DNA from: JASGDN01 sp049840815
GTDB lineage: Bacteria > Chloroflexota > Chloroflexia > Thermomicrobiales > UBA6265
Direction: 5' to 3'
Assembly (NCBI GenBank): GCA_049840815.1
Contig: JASGJI010000016.1
Location: forward strand, 1-64,000
Length of the DNA: 64,000 nt
Under the pieces are notes generated by a model that was not told the DNA's origin, ran no database searches, and saw only the letters and a list, made by a program, of their open reading frames with translations. Position numbers and translations under genes: made by a program. Position 1 is the first letter of the stretch; every line of letters starts with the position of its first letter. This document shows positions 1 to 8,854 of the stretch, in pieces.

Positions 1-904
1 CTTCGAGCACGGCGACGAGGTTCCCGTTGCAGCAACGCTCGGCAAGGGCGACCGCACGCGACACGAAGGCCGCGAATCCCGCCGTCGTCACCTGCATGCG
101 GGCGAGTGGGTCGCGCCAGTGGGCGTCGAACCCTGCCGAAACGAGCAGGAGGTCTGGCGCGAACGCCTCGATCGCCGGGAGGACGACCGTGTCCAGCGCG
201 GTGAGATACCCGGCATCGCCGGTTCCTGCGGGTAGTGGCACATTCATGGTCGTTCCGCGCCCGTCGCCGATGCCCGTTTCCCGTGCATTTCCGGTGCCGG
301 GATACAGCGGCCATTCGTGCAGTGAACAGAAGAACACATCGCTTCTTCCATAGAAGGCATCCTGGGTTCCGTTTCCATGGTGCACGTCCCAGTCGAGGAT
401 GGCGATGCGGGTGCGTCCCCGCGCGATGGCATGCTCCGCCGCGATGGCGATCGAGTTGAGCAGACAGAATCCCATCGCCCGGTTCGGTGTCGCGTGGTGC
501 CCTGGTGGGCGCCCAAGCGCGAAGGCGCGGAGTACTTCTCCATCGAGGACGCTATCGACCGCCGCGATGGCAGCTCCGGCGGCGGCGCGAGCGGTGTCCA
601 ATGAATCAGGCCCGACGTATGTGTCGCTGTCGATCCAGGCTCCGCCGGAGCAGGCCAGCTGTGTCAGGTGGGCGAGCAACTCCGGCGTGTGCACGCGGAG
701 GATCTGCTCGTCGGTCGCCAGCGCGTACGGGAGCAACGGACGTTCCGCGAGCAGACCGCGCGCATGCAACGCCCGGTCGATCGCGGGAATCCGGCGAGGC
801 GCCTCGACGTGATCGCCGGTGTCATGCCGGGTGAAGGCGCGGGGATCGTGAACGAGGGCGGTGCGCCGGGTGGTGATGCTGGAGTCGGAGCGATCCCCGT
901 GCAT
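1..904 (-). CDS. Histone deacetylase/acetylpolyamine amidohydrolase family protein (3' end cut off by window)
   Basis: Zn-dependent deacetylase of the arginase/deacetylase fold, expected to act on acetylated lysine, polyamines or related amides in the cytoplasm. About 301 residues are visible and the C-terminus lies beyond base 1. Seen in the translation: RPPGHHA with the paired active-site histidines, then AILDWDVHHGNGTQ with the metal-binding Asp/His, and SAGFDAH near the left edge with another metal-ligand Asp. These are the hallmark motifs in the correct order. The ATG overlaps the stop of the upstream small membrane protein as TGATG, which suggests translational coupling. The reading frame is open further upstream, but the first ATG gives a normal N-terminus. 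The substrate cannot be told from sequence. Confidence 0.9.
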   Translation of the reverse strand, partial: MHGDRSDSSITTRRTALVHDPRAFTRHDTGDHVEAPRRIPAIDRALHARGLLAERPLLPYALATDEQILRVHTPELLAHLTQLACSGGAWIDSDTYVGPDSLDTARAAAGAAIAAVDSVLDGEVLRAFALGRPPGHHATPNRAMGFCLLNSIAIAAEHAIARGRTRIAILDWDVHHGNGTQDAFYGRSDVFFCSLHEWPLYPGTGNARETGIGDGRGTTMNVPLPAGTGDAGYLTALDTVVLPAIEAFAPDLLLVSAGFDAHWRDPLARMQVTTAGFAAFVSRAVALAERCCNGNLVAVLE

Positions 905-1377
905 CAGGACCCTGTCGGGCGGGAGATCGAACGCGGGGAAGAATCGACGCCGGAGGCGTGCTTCGTGGCGGGGCCAGCGAACGATTCGTGAATCGGCATC
1001 GGGCGGTGGCCGGAACGCAGCGGCACGACGGTTGCCTGGCGTGCGCGATAGGATCGGGCGGTGCGGATCGACGTCACGTTGGCGGGCGGCGCGGCGGGTT
1101 CGCGTTCCGGAAGGGCCGGCAGCCAGTCGTTCTGCATGGAGACGCGCGCGCGTGACGAGACGGAGGTTGCCCCGGCGCGTGTGCGGAACCCGGTCTTGCC
1201 ATTCCAGTCGTAGTACAACGCGCCGAAGATCGGTACGCAGAGGATCACAAGTGCCCACGCGACCTTGTTGTCGCCGCGAACGCAGGGGCGGCGGACAAGA
1301 TCCTTCATGGCCAGGTACATCAGGCTGTACTGGACGAAGCCGCCCAGCACGATGAGAACGATGACGGCAGTTCGCAC
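904..1377 (-). CDS. Small membrane protein with PLDc_N-type N-terminal domain
   Basis: A 157-residue product. Residues 3-20 form one hydrophobic helix. They are followed by MKDLVRRP, charged residues and a second helix ending in GALYYDW. This is the pattern of the phospholipase D nuclease N-terminal domain (PLDc_N), a two-helix membrane module of unknown role. The GTG start is chosen because AAGGA lies just upstream and because it begins at the hydrophobic helix. The roughly 100-residue tail is low-complexity, basic and unlike known domains, so it may be disordered cytoplasmic sequence. The stop overlaps the start of the downstream deacetylase, so the two are probably co-translated. The domain call is fairly safe and the function is unknown. 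Confidence 0.65.
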   Translation of the reverse strand: MRTAVIVLIVLGGFVQYSLMYLAMKDLVRRPCVRGDNKVAWALVILCVPIFGALYYDWNGKTGFRTRAGATSVSSRARVSMQNDWLPALPEREPAAPPANVTSIRTARSYRARQATVVPLRSGHRPMPIHESFAGPATKHASGVDSSPRSISRPTGS

Positions 1378-1614
1378 AGAAGGGTCCTTGATGTGCGAGC
1401 GGGAGCCGTGACGAGCTTGCTCCTGCGGGAAGAGTCGTTGCAAGCGGGCAACGGAAAACAAGTGTACGGGTTTTTTCGCGGATTCGCGATTGTACGTGCG
1501 CCCCACCTTTGCGGCGTCTCCGCAGGTTCTCCTGCGTTGCCGTGCGCCATGGGCGTTTCGGACCACGGCAAGCGAGGGGTCGTTCCGGGAGTCTCCTGGC
1601 GACTGGAGGTGCCG

Positions 1615-2826
1615 CTAGGGTGCCTTTGCCAGGAATGTGCTGACGACATATCCGCTGTCGCCGGTCTCGACGACGGTCACGGGGTACCAGAGATAGCCGC
1701 CGGCCTCGACTCCGTCACCCGTAACGGTGAGATGGGTGTCCTTGGTGAGCTCCGCAACAATCTGGCCGGATGGCGATGGTTCCGCGCGGAGGTTGATCTG
1801 CGAATCGGTGGTCACGACTGTGTCGCCCACGACAACATCGAGGGAGGCTGGCGTCCCCGTCGGGGTGGTGGCCGACGCGGTCGTCGCGGCGGAGCCGGAG
1901 AGGGAGACGTACTTCGGCGTATCCGCAACGACAGACGGCGCGATGCGGGCGAGCGTGCCGGGCGAATACGGCTTCAGCTGGAAGGCGACCCAGCCTTCGC
2001 GGGTCGCGCCCGGGGCCAGCCGTCGCGCGACATCCGGGGTCGGGGCGTTCAATGCCATCACATTGTCCCAGACCTCCCCATCCGTATCGCACAGCATCAG
2101 CGCGTTCGGGGAGAAGTTCGTCGGGCGGTTGCTGAGGTTGGTGACGCTGAGATAGACGCCAAGCCAGGTCGCGATCTCGTCGCTCGGCACCTGCGCGGAT
2201 TGGGACAGCGCGCGGAGGCCGTAGTCAGAGTTGTCGTAGACCTCCTGGCCCGCGCCCGTGCGGATGACCGTCACGGACCAGTCGCCCGCGAGGACGGCGG
2301 TGCCGACGCTTGCCGGGCTGGCGGGGTCGCTGCCCGCGTTGGCATCCGGGGTGGCGGGCGTGCCGAAGGACGGGATCGCGGCCTGGTCGCTGAGGCCAAG
2401 AATGGCGCTACTCCAGGTACCCCCGAGCAGGATGCTCTCGAACCAGAGCGTCGCGGCGGCCGGATCGTCGACGAGCAGCGGCAGCCAACCATCGACAGAT
2501 GCACCAGCCGCGACGGTGGCCTGCAACTCTGGCGTGGGGCCGGCGATGCTCGCCGGAGCGCGGAGGATACCATCGCTCCCAGTCGCCGTGAAATCGGCCA
2601 TGTTCAACACCAATGGCGTGCTGCCGGTGTTCGTTGCCTGGACATGGGCGAGCAGGTATCCGACGCCATCCGGAGCGGCAGCATTGCCTGCATTCGCGGC
2701 GGCAACCCGGGCGGCGGCATCGCTTCCGGCCGCGACCTCGATGACGGTGAGGCTCCAGGGACCGGCGGTCGCGGCCTGGCCGAGGGGGGTGAGCGCGGGA
2801 AGCGAGGTCTGGGATTGGGTCTGCAT
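1615..2826 (-). CDS. Two DUF4352-like domains plus C-terminal bacterial SH3 domain
   Basis: A 403-residue protein. Two beta-rich segments (roughly residues 25-140 and 175-290) have the alternating pattern of DUF4352/immunoglobulin-like extracellular domains (for example LLAHVQATNTG and YLSVTNLSNRPTNF). A Thr/Ala/Pro linker follows, then residues 331-403 form an SH3b domain (INLRAEPSPSGQIV ... WYPVTVVETGDSGYV). Such proteins are usually exported and bind cell wall or polymers. Oddly, no signal peptide is visible after the chosen ATG, and the in-frame codons upstream are not hydrophobic. Either the start is non-canonical or the signal has been lost or frameshifted. No enzymatic motif is seen. 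The gene stands alone, with the P450 gene transcribed away from it. Confidence 0.75.
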   Translation of the reverse strand: MQTQSQTSLPALTPLGQAATAGPWSLTVIEVAAGSDAAARVAAANAGNAAAPDGVGYLLAHVQATNTGSTPLVLNMADFTATGSDGILRAPASIAGPTPELQATVAAGASVDGWLPLLVDDPAAATLWFESILLGGTWSSAILGLSDQAAIPSFGTPATPDANAGSDPASPASVGTAVLAGDWSVTVIRTGAGQEVYDNSDYGLRALSQSAQVPSDEIATWLGVYLSVTNLSNRPTNFSPNALMLCDTDGEVWDNVMALNAPTPDVARRLAPGATREGWVAFQLKPYSPGTLARIAPSVVADTPKYVSLSGSAATTASATTPTGTPASLDVVVGDTVVTTDSQINLRAEPSPSGQIVAELTKDTHLTVTGDGVEAGGYLWYPVTVVETGDSGYVVSTFLAKAP

Positions 2827-3300
2827 CAGGGCGTCCTGGCTTCGGGACGATGGCCGGTTCCGCGCATGCGGTGGCGGGCGTCCTTCCTTATATACCGCTC
2901 GGTAACGGCACCCGTTTCGCTCGCTCCTGACGACGGGACGAGAGCGACGGCAGGGATGCCTGCGGACATGGTACCGCGCTTGGGGGATGGCGCGTGACGG
3001 GATGAGGCATCGTCGGCAATCGCTCCATGGTGCCAGCGTTGCAGAGGGGAGAGGTGAGAGTAGTGAGTGGTGAGGGAGGAAAGAGAACGGTATGACGAGG
3101 ATCTGGCGGGAGCGACCCGCGCGGCCCGTGTCCCCTCCATGCTCCCACCATACAATTGGACGATCGACGTCCTTCAACGAAAACTGACCGGGCCATGTGT
3201 TAGTGACTATCCCGTTGATCGTGGCGCCATACGCTACACTCGGCGCATTGGGTGGGATCTCGACATATCGTTTGCGCAGGAGTCGCGGAAGGGTATGGGC
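2827..3300. other. Divergent intergenic region between the SH3-domain gene and the P450 gene
   Basis: This 474-bp gap carries the 5' regions of two divergent genes. It contains one purine-rich dispersed repeat arm (3044-3090). TACACT near 3235 could be a -10 element for the P450 gene, but I find no convincing -35 at standard spacing. No small gene is supported. Confidence 0.5.
3044..3090 (+). repeat. Purine-rich dispersed repeat, single arm
   Basis: Nearly pure A/G stretch built from GGGGAGAGGTGAGAG and GTGAGTGGTGAGGGAGG words. It matches the family also found at 13.9, 21.7, 36.9, 37.9, 44.4, 45.7, 46.0 and 54.6 kb. No matching pyrimidine arm is seen nearby. Confidence 0.7.
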
Positions 3301-4566
3301 ATGGCGATCGATCAGCAGCAGCGTCCGCGCCGGACGTTCGACATCGCGGAGGCGTTCGCCACGGGCGATCCGTACGCGACCTATGCGTGGTTCCGCGAAC
3401 ACGATCCCGTTTCCGTGGGACCGATGCAGGAATGGGGCGCGCCCGATGTCAGCCTCTTCCGGCACGCCGATGTCCTGCGCCTGCTGCGCGACAACCGGCT
3501 TGGCAAGGAGTGGCGGAGGCTGGCTCCGCCCGATGCCACGCCGGAGCCGCCGAGGGATCCGGACAGCTTCCACGCCGTCGCGGGGAACTGGATGCTCTTC
3601 CGCGATCCCCCCACGCATACGCACCTGCGCGGTCTCGCCAATCTCGCGTTTACGCCTCGGCAGATCGAGACGATGCGGCCGGCGATCGAGCGGTTGGCGG
3701 CGAATCTGCTCACGGACCTCAAGAGGGCGGCGGGAGATGCGGGCAGTGCCGATCTCATCACCAATTTCGCCTATCCCTTGCCGATGCTGGTGATCGCGCA
3801 GATCCTCGGTATTCCGGAGGAGGATTTCGCGAAGTTCCGGCGCTGGGCGGGGGATATTGCCGCAGCCATCGACTTCCAGCTCGAAGGGCTGGCGGAGTTG
3901 CAGGCGCGGGTCGATCAGACCACGCACGAGTTGTCGGAATATCTGCGCTGGGTGTTCTCCCTGCGGAAAGCCGATCCCCAGGATGACCTCATTTCCCGCC
4001 TGATCGCCGCCGACGAGGATGGCAAGCAGCTGGATGAGGATGAGGTGATCGGTACCTGCATCCTCCTGCTGGTTGCCGGGCACGAGACGACGGTGAACCT
4101 GATCGGGAACGGCACGCTGGCTCTGATGCGGCATCGCGATCAGTGGGAAGCGCTGGCCGCCGATCCCGGTCTGGCGCGGAACGCGGTCGAGGAGTTGCTT
4201 CGCTACGACAGCCCGGTGCAGATGACGACGCGCCTGGCCTTCGAGCCGATCACGATGGGCGATGGCATCGTCATCCCGCCTGCGAGCCAGGTGCTCTTCG
4301 TGCTCGGCGCGGCGAACCGCGATCCGGTGGCCTTTCCCGATCCGGACCGGCTGGACATCACGCGCAAGGTCGATCGCGTGATGTCGTTCGGGATGGGCAT
4401 TCACTTCTGCCTCGGGTCGCCGCTGGCCCGGCTGGAAGGGGAGATTGCCTTTCGGACGCTCGCAGCCGGCGCGCCCGAGATGGTCTGGGCCGCGGATTCG
4501 CCGTCGTGGCGTCCGGGCGCGATCCTTCATGGGCTGCACGACCTTCCTCTCGCCTTTCCATCCTGA
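3301..4566 (+). CDS. Cytochrome P450 monooxygenase
   Basis: Soluble bacterial P450 of 421 residues, a normal length for the class. Seen: the I-helix oxygen-activation motif AGHETT near residues 259-264, the K-helix ExxR in EELLRYDSPVQ, and the heme-binding loop FGMGIHFCLG with the axial thiolate Cys at about residue 370. No membrane anchor is present, so it should use a separate ferredoxin/reductase, neither of which is in the window. The start is placed at the second ATG (3301) because GGAAGGG lies 7-8 bases upstream. The first ATG at 3295 would sit almost on top of that site. It leads a plus-strand run with an aminotransferase, hydrolase and sulfatase. The substrate is unknown. The sequence recalls CYP107-like enzymes but no finer claim is justified. 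Confidence 0.95.
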   Translation: MAIDQQQRPRRTFDIAEAFATGDPYATYAWFREHDPVSVGPMQEWGAPDVSLFRHADVLRLLRDNRLGKEWRRLAPPDATPEPPRDPDSFHAVAGNWMLFRDPPTHTHLRGLANLAFTPRQIETMRPAIERLAANLLTDLKRAAGDAGSADLITNFAYPLPMLVIAQILGIPEEDFAKFRRWAGDIAAAIDFQLEGLAELQARVDQTTHELSEYLRWVFSLRKADPQDDLISRLIAADEDGKQLDEDEVIGTCILLLVAGHETTVNLIGNGTLALMRHRDQWEALAADPGLARNAVEELLRYDSPVQMTTRLAFEPITMGDGIVIPPASQVLFVLGAANRDPVAFPDPDRLDITRKVDRVMSFGMGIHFCLGSPLARLEGEIAFRTLAAGAPEMVWAADSPSWRPGAILHGLHDLPLAFPS

Positions 4567-4698
4567 TTTTGGGGTGACGGAGGGCGTTCGGATCGCCGGG
4601 AACCGTGCTACCATCGCGACCATTCGGTGCATGCCGTTCGGGCCGGAATGCCGGCTCGTCCGAGGCGAGTTGTGTGATGGGGCGAGGGTGATACGGCG

Positions 4699-5865
4699 AT
4701 GGTGGCGATTGCAGAAACGTTCGATGCGTTGACGGCCGAGCAGCTGACCGGTGTGCTTGGGCGCAAGTGGACGAGCTATCCCGATTGTATCGGTGCGTTT
4801 GTCGCCGAGATGGACTATGGCACGGCGCCGGCGGTGCAGCAGGCGCTTCGGGATGCGGTGGAAGCCAACTTCTTTGGGTACGTTCCGGCGCAGGCGCTGA
4901 CTGATCTTCAGGAGGCAACGGCCAGCTGGTATCGCGACGTCGCCGGATGGGACGTCCCCGCCGAGCGGGTCTCCGTGATTGCCGATGTGCTGACTGGCAT
5001 GCAATACACGATCGAGCACTTCAGCCGCGCTGGCTCGAAGATCATCGTGCCGACACCGGCGTACATGCCCTTCCTGAGCCTGCCGAGCATGCTTGGTCGC
5101 GAGGTGATCGAAGTGCCGCTGCGCATGGAGGACGGCGCATGGTCCTACGATCTGGACGCGCTCGACCGTGCGTTCGCCGATGGTGGTGGACTGCTGGTGC
5201 TCTGCAATCCGCACAACCCGATCGGGAAGGTCCTTTGTCGCGACGAGATGGAGGCGATCTCGGAGGTTGTCGCGCGCCACAACGGGCGGGTCTTCTCCGA
5301 TGAGATTCACGCGCCGTTGGTGTATGCGGGGAGCCAGCACGTTCCGTACGCCTCCGTCAACGAGGTGGCCGCGGGACACACCGTCACCGCCATCGCGGCC
5401 TCGAAGGCGTGGAACATCGCTGGCCTCAAGTGTGCCCAGCTGGTGCTGTCGAACGATGCGGATGCCGAGATCTGGAAGGTGGCCGGTGCGTTCAATCATG
5501 GCGCGTCCACGCTTGGTGTGGTGGCGTCTGTCGCCGCCTACAACGACGGTCGCGCCTGGCTCGATGAGGTGATCGACTATCTGGACGGCAACCGCAAGCT
5601 GCTCGGTCGCCTGATCGAGGAGCATCTGCCGGGGGTGGGCTACGCGATGCCGGAGGGCACGTACCTGGCATGGCTCGACTTCACGCAGACGCCGCTCGAT
5701 GGCGATCTCGGGGAGTTCTTCCGGGAGAAGGCGAAGGTCGCGATCACCGATGGCTCGGCATGCGGGGTCGTGGGTCGCCGATGCGTTCGCTTCAACCTGG
5801 CGATGCCGCGTCCCATGGTGGAACAGGCCGTTCGCCAGATGGGCGCAGCCATCGCGGCGGTCTAG
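4699..5865 (+). CDS. MalY/PatB family PLP-dependent aminotransferase/C-S lyase
   Basis: Fold-type I PLP enzyme of 388 residues. The N-terminal WTSYPDCIGAFVAEMDYG region, CNPHNPIGKV, FSDEIHAPLVY and the Schiff-base lysine in SKAWNIAGLK (K236) match the MalY/PatB group. Members of this group cleave cystathionine or other C-S bonds or act as aminotransferases. The reaction here is probably beta-elimination from cysteine conjugates, by family knowledge only. The next gene starts 7 bases after its stop, so the two are almost certainly co-transcribed. Confidence 0.9.
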   Translation: MVAIAETFDALTAEQLTGVLGRKWTSYPDCIGAFVAEMDYGTAPAVQQALRDAVEANFFGYVPAQALTDLQEATASWYRDVAGWDVPAERVSVIADVLTGMQYTIEHFSRAGSKIIVPTPAYMPFLSLPSMLGREVIEVPLRMEDGAWSYDLDALDRAFADGGGLLVLCNPHNPIGKVLCRDEMEAISEVVARHNGRVFSDEIHAPLVYAGSQHVPYASVNEVAAGHTVTAIAASKAWNIAGLKCAQLVLSNDADAEIWKVAGAFNHGASTLGVVASVAAYNDGRAWLDEVIDYLDGNRKLLGRLIEEHLPGVGYAMPEGTYLAWLDFTQTPLDGDLGEFFREKAKVAITDGSACGVVGRRCVRFNLAMPRPMVEQAVRQMGAAIAAV

Positions 5866-5872
5866 GCGGATC

Positions 5873-6685
5873 ATGGCTGCCCCGACGTACGATCCATGGT
5901 TCTCGGTGGGGGAAGTCGATCCCGGCGTCTGGATGATCGAGGAACCGTTCCACGAGGAGCGGGTCAAGTCGTACCTGATCGCGGGGGACGAGCGCGCCAT
6001 CCTGCTCGATACGGGCATGGGCGTCGCGGACATTCGTGCCGTCGCTGAGTCGCTGACGGCGCTTCCGGTGTCCGTGGTGAACAGCCACGCGCATTGGGAC
6101 CATATCGGCGGGAACCATCGGTTCGCCGAGATCGCGATCCATCCGGCGGAGGCAGCCGATTTGGAGGGCGGAGCATCGAACGCGGTGCTCCGCCCCTGGT
6201 TCGCGCCGTCGCACCTCACCGGTCCGCTCCCGGATGGCGTCACCGCCGAGACGATCGTGATCCCGCCCAGCCACGCGACGCATCTGCTTGCAGACGGCGA
6301 GACGATCGATCTCGGCGGAAGGGTACTGGAGGTGGTCTACGGGCCGGGCCATTCACCGGGCGGAATCTCCTTGCTCGACCGCGCGAATGGCCTGCTCTTC
6401 AGCACCGATGTCGCCTATGCCGGTGCCCTCTACGTCTATGCGGCGGCCGATCTGCCCGTGTATCACCGCTCGCTCCAGCGGTTGGCCGCGCTTGCAGCCG
6501 AGGTGCGAATGGTGCTGCCGTGTCATAACGAAAGCCCGATGTCATCGGACCTCCTGCCACGCATGGCGGAGGGGGTGGGGGAGATCCTGGGCGGCCTCCC
6601 GCCCGATTGGCAGCGGGGGCGCGTCTCCGGCTGGGACTTCGCTGGCTTTTCACTCGAACTCAAACCGGGCGACGACGAACCCTGA
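5873..6685 (+). CDS. Metallo-beta-lactamase-fold hydrolase
   Basis: A 270-residue MBL-superfamily protein. The metal motif HAHWDH is at residues 72-77 (H72, H74, D76, H77). VYGPGHSPGGISLL supplies the next ligand His, FSTDVAYAG the bridging Asp and LPCHNE the last His. This is the glyoxalase II-like arrangement. The start at 5873 follows the aminotransferase stop closely. A longer in-frame extension upstream lies inside the aminotransferase gene and is rejected. Substrates of this subgroup range from thioesters to phosphodiesters and cannot be told here. Confidence 0.88.
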   Translation: MAAPTYDPWFSVGEVDPGVWMIEEPFHEERVKSYLIAGDERAILLDTGMGVADIRAVAESLTALPVSVVNSHAHWDHIGGNHRFAEIAIHPAEAADLEGGASNAVLRPWFAPSHLTGPLPDGVTAETIVIPPSHATHLLADGETIDLGGRVLEVVYGPGHSPGGISLLDRANGLLFSTDVAYAGALYVYAAADLPVYHRSLQRLAALAAEVRMVLPCHNESPMSSDLLPRMAEGVGEILGGLPPDWQRGRVSGWDFAGFSLELKPGDDEP

Positions 6686-6732
6686 GCCTGGCTTTCCGTA
6701 GCCTCGCCTGATTCGTGTCCCAAGGAGATTGC

Positions 6733-8139
6733 ATGACGACCCCCGCATCCGGCCCGCAACCCAACATCGTCTTCATCATGAGCGACGACCATGCGGCTCA
6801 TGCGATTTCGGCGTATGGCAGCGTCATCAACGAGACGCCGCAGATCGACCGCATCGCGGATGATGGCGCGCGCTTCGACAACTGCTTCTGCACCAACGCG
6901 CTTTGCGCTCCGAGCCGGGCGACGATCCTCACCGGACTGCACAGCCACCTGAACGGTGTGCTGACCCTCTCCGACGAGATCGATGGGCGGCAGGACACGT
7001 TTCCGAAGCGGTTGCAGGCGGCGGGGTATCAGACGGCAATCTTCGGGAAGTGGCATCTGGGGCACGGCGGGGACGCCGATCCGACCGGATTCGACCGTTG
7101 GTCGATCCTGCCCGATCAGGGGCTCTATCACGACCCGGAGTTCTACGTCGATGGCGAATTGACGACGTTCCCCGGGTACGTCACCGACCTGATCACCGAT
7201 TTCTCGCTCGACTGGCTGGAGGCGCGGGATCGTGAGCGCCCATTCATGCTGATGGTGCATCACAAGGCCCCGCACCGCCCGTGGGAGCCGGACGAGAAGC
7301 ACGCTCATCTCTATGACGACATCGACATTCCCATCCCGCCGACCTTCGACGACGACTATCGCAATCGGTCGGAGGCGGCGAAGAACGCGAAGATGCGGAT
7401 CGACCGCGACCTGACGTTCGTCGATGTCAAGGCCGATGTTCCGGAGGGCCTGAGCGCCGCCGAGCGCAAGCACTGGCTCTACCAACGCTATATCAAGGAC
7501 TACCTGCGCTGTGTTGCCGCCATCGACGACAACGTCGGGCGCGTGCTGGACTACCTCGACCGGGAGGGGCTTGCCGAGAACACGGTCGTTGTCTATACGT
7601 CGGATCAGGGCTTCTTCCTGGGCGATCACGGATGGTACGACAAGCGGTTCATGTACGAGGAATCGCTCCGCATGCCATTCCTCATGCGCTGGCCGGGGGT
7701 GATTCCGGCGGGGAGCACCGTGGAGACGATGGTGAGCAACCTCGACTTCGCGCAGACGTTCCTCGACATGGCGGGTGTGGAGGCCGGCCCGGCGATGCAG
7801 GGCGGCAGTTTCGCGGGGATCGCACGAGGCGAGGCCATGCCCGAAGGCTGGCCGGATGCGCTCTACTATCGCTACTGGATGCATCTCTCGCACCATCACG
7901 TCCCCGCGCACTACGGCATCCGGACGCGCGATCGCAAGCTGATCTACTACTACGGCGAGGCGCTGGGCACACGCGACTCCATCGACCAGCCGACGACCCC
8001 GGAGTGGGAGTTCTTCGATCTGTCGCGCGATCCGATGGAGTTGAACAATGTCTACGACGATCCGGAGTACGTTGCCGAGCGCCAGGCGCTGACTGAACGC
8101 CTGTACGCCCTCAAGGAGCGCTATCGGGATGAGCGCTGA
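6733..8139 (+). CDS. Sulfatase family protein (type I, Cys-type)
   Basis: Arylsulfatase-like enzyme of 468 residues in the alkaline phosphatase superfamily. The N-terminal NIVFIMSDDHA contributes metal-binding Asp residues. CAPSRATILTG carries the CxPSR signature, with Cys58 expected to be converted to formylglycine. GKWHLGH and YTSDQGFFLGDHGWYDK supply further metal-site residues. The start is fixed by AAGGAG six bases upstream. No signal peptide is seen, so it should be cytoplasmic, which is typical of choline-sulfatase-like or sugar-sulfatase-like intracellular members. The next gene overlaps its 3' end by 11 bases. Confidence 0.92.
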   Translation: MTTPASGPQPNIVFIMSDDHAAHAISAYGSVINETPQIDRIADDGARFDNCFCTNALCAPSRATILTGLHSHLNGVLTLSDEIDGRQDTFPKRLQAAGYQTAIFGKWHLGHGGDADPTGFDRWSILPDQGLYHDPEFYVDGELTTFPGYVTDLITDFSLDWLEARDRERPFMLMVHHKAPHRPWEPDEKHAHLYDDIDIPIPPTFDDDYRNRSEAAKNAKMRIDRDLTFVDVKADVPEGLSAAERKHWLYQRYIKDYLRCVAAIDDNVGRVLDYLDREGLAENTVVVYTSDQGFFLGDHGWYDKRFMYEESLRMPFLMRWPGVIPAGSTVETMVSNLDFAQTFLDMAGVEAGPAMQGGSFAGIARGEAMPEGWPDALYYRYWMHLSHHHVPAHYGIRTRDRKLIYYYGEALGTRDSIDQPTTPEWEFFDLSRDPMELNNVYDDPEYVAERQALTERLYALKERYRDER

Positions 8140-8803
8140 ATCGCAACGATCATCGGACCGGGAGGAGCAGTTCAAGGAGCGGAAGAAGCGTGGCTTCGAG
8201 CGGTTCCTGCTCTTCACCGATGCCGTGGTGGCCATCGCGATTACGCTCCTGATCCTGCCGGTGGTGGAGCGGGCGACCGATCTCGATACCGATGATCTGA
8301 CGATCTCGCTGATCATCCATGAATCCGGGAGTCAGATCTTCGGGTTCCTGCTGAGTTTTGTGGTGATCGCGGTGATGTGGTTGCGGCATCAGGAGATCTT
8401 CCAGAACGTGGAGGTAGTCAATCGACCGCTCGTCTGGGTGAATCTCGGGTGGCTGCTGACGATCATCTCGTTGGCGTTCACGACCGCGCTCACCGTGCAG
8501 CATGGGAACGAGTCGATTGCTGCCCCGATCTACATCGCGAACGTGGCATTGAGTTCACTGATGCTCACCACCGCCGTGACGGTGCTGGCGCGTCGCCCGG
8601 AACTGCTCTATCCGGACACGCCGCCGCACGCGGTTCATCTGCGATCTGCCTGGATCGCGACCGGATTGCTGGCGGTGGCCGTGGTGGCGGTGCTGGTCGT
8701 CCCGAAGATCAGCTACTTCGCGCTGTTCCTGCTCTTCCTGCAGAAGCCGATCATCCGGTGGCTCGTGCCACGGGAGGAGTGGGGAGACGACTGGGACGCG
8801 TAG
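8129..8803 (+). CDS. TMEM175-family (DUF1211) potassium-channel-like membrane protein
   Basis: A 224-residue integral membrane protein with about six hydrophobic segments. The first, FLLFTDAVVAIAITLLILPV, matches the (F)SDAVxAIAITLL signature of bacterial TMEM175 channels, which lines the pore in characterised members. The N-terminus is charged and cytoplasmic. The gene overlaps the end of the sulfatase gene, so it is translated from the same transcript. The functional link to the sulfatase is unclear. The call rests on one strong motif plus the membrane pattern. Confidence 0.85.
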   Translation: MSAESQRSSDREEQFKERKKRGFERFLLFTDAVVAIAITLLILPVVERATDLDTDDLTISLIIHESGSQIFGFLLSFVVIAVMWLRHQEIFQNVEVVNRPLVWVNLGWLLTIISLAFTTALTVQHGNESIAAPIYIANVALSSLMLTTAVTVLARRPELLYPDTPPHAVHLRSAWIATGLLAVAVVAVLVVPKISYFALFLLFLQKPIIRWLVPREEWGDDWDA

Positions 8804-8854
8804 GGTGCGGCCAGGAGTGGCGGACATTCAGCGATGCCATGGCGGCCGGCGAGA

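Noticed and set aside
905..1060. N-terminal extension of the deacetylase-like protein upstream of 904
   Set aside because: The frame is open and partly protein-like, but it overlaps the small membrane-protein gene and the TGATG junction explains the start better.
1393..2997. Long plus-strand frame opposite the SH3-domain gene
   Set aside because: Gly/Arg-rich translation without domains, antisense to a gene with clear SH3b and DUF4352-like features. GC-rich DNA gives such frames often.
3214..3240. Promoter TTGATC with TACACT before the P450 gene
   Set aside because: The hexamers are only 14 bp apart, too short for a standard sigma-70 promoter.
1615..6243. A 1542-codon open frame on the minus strand
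   Set aside because: Only the last 403 codons have protein-like composition. The rest is the antisense shadow of the P450, aminotransferase and hydrolase genes, which have motifs and ribosome sites.
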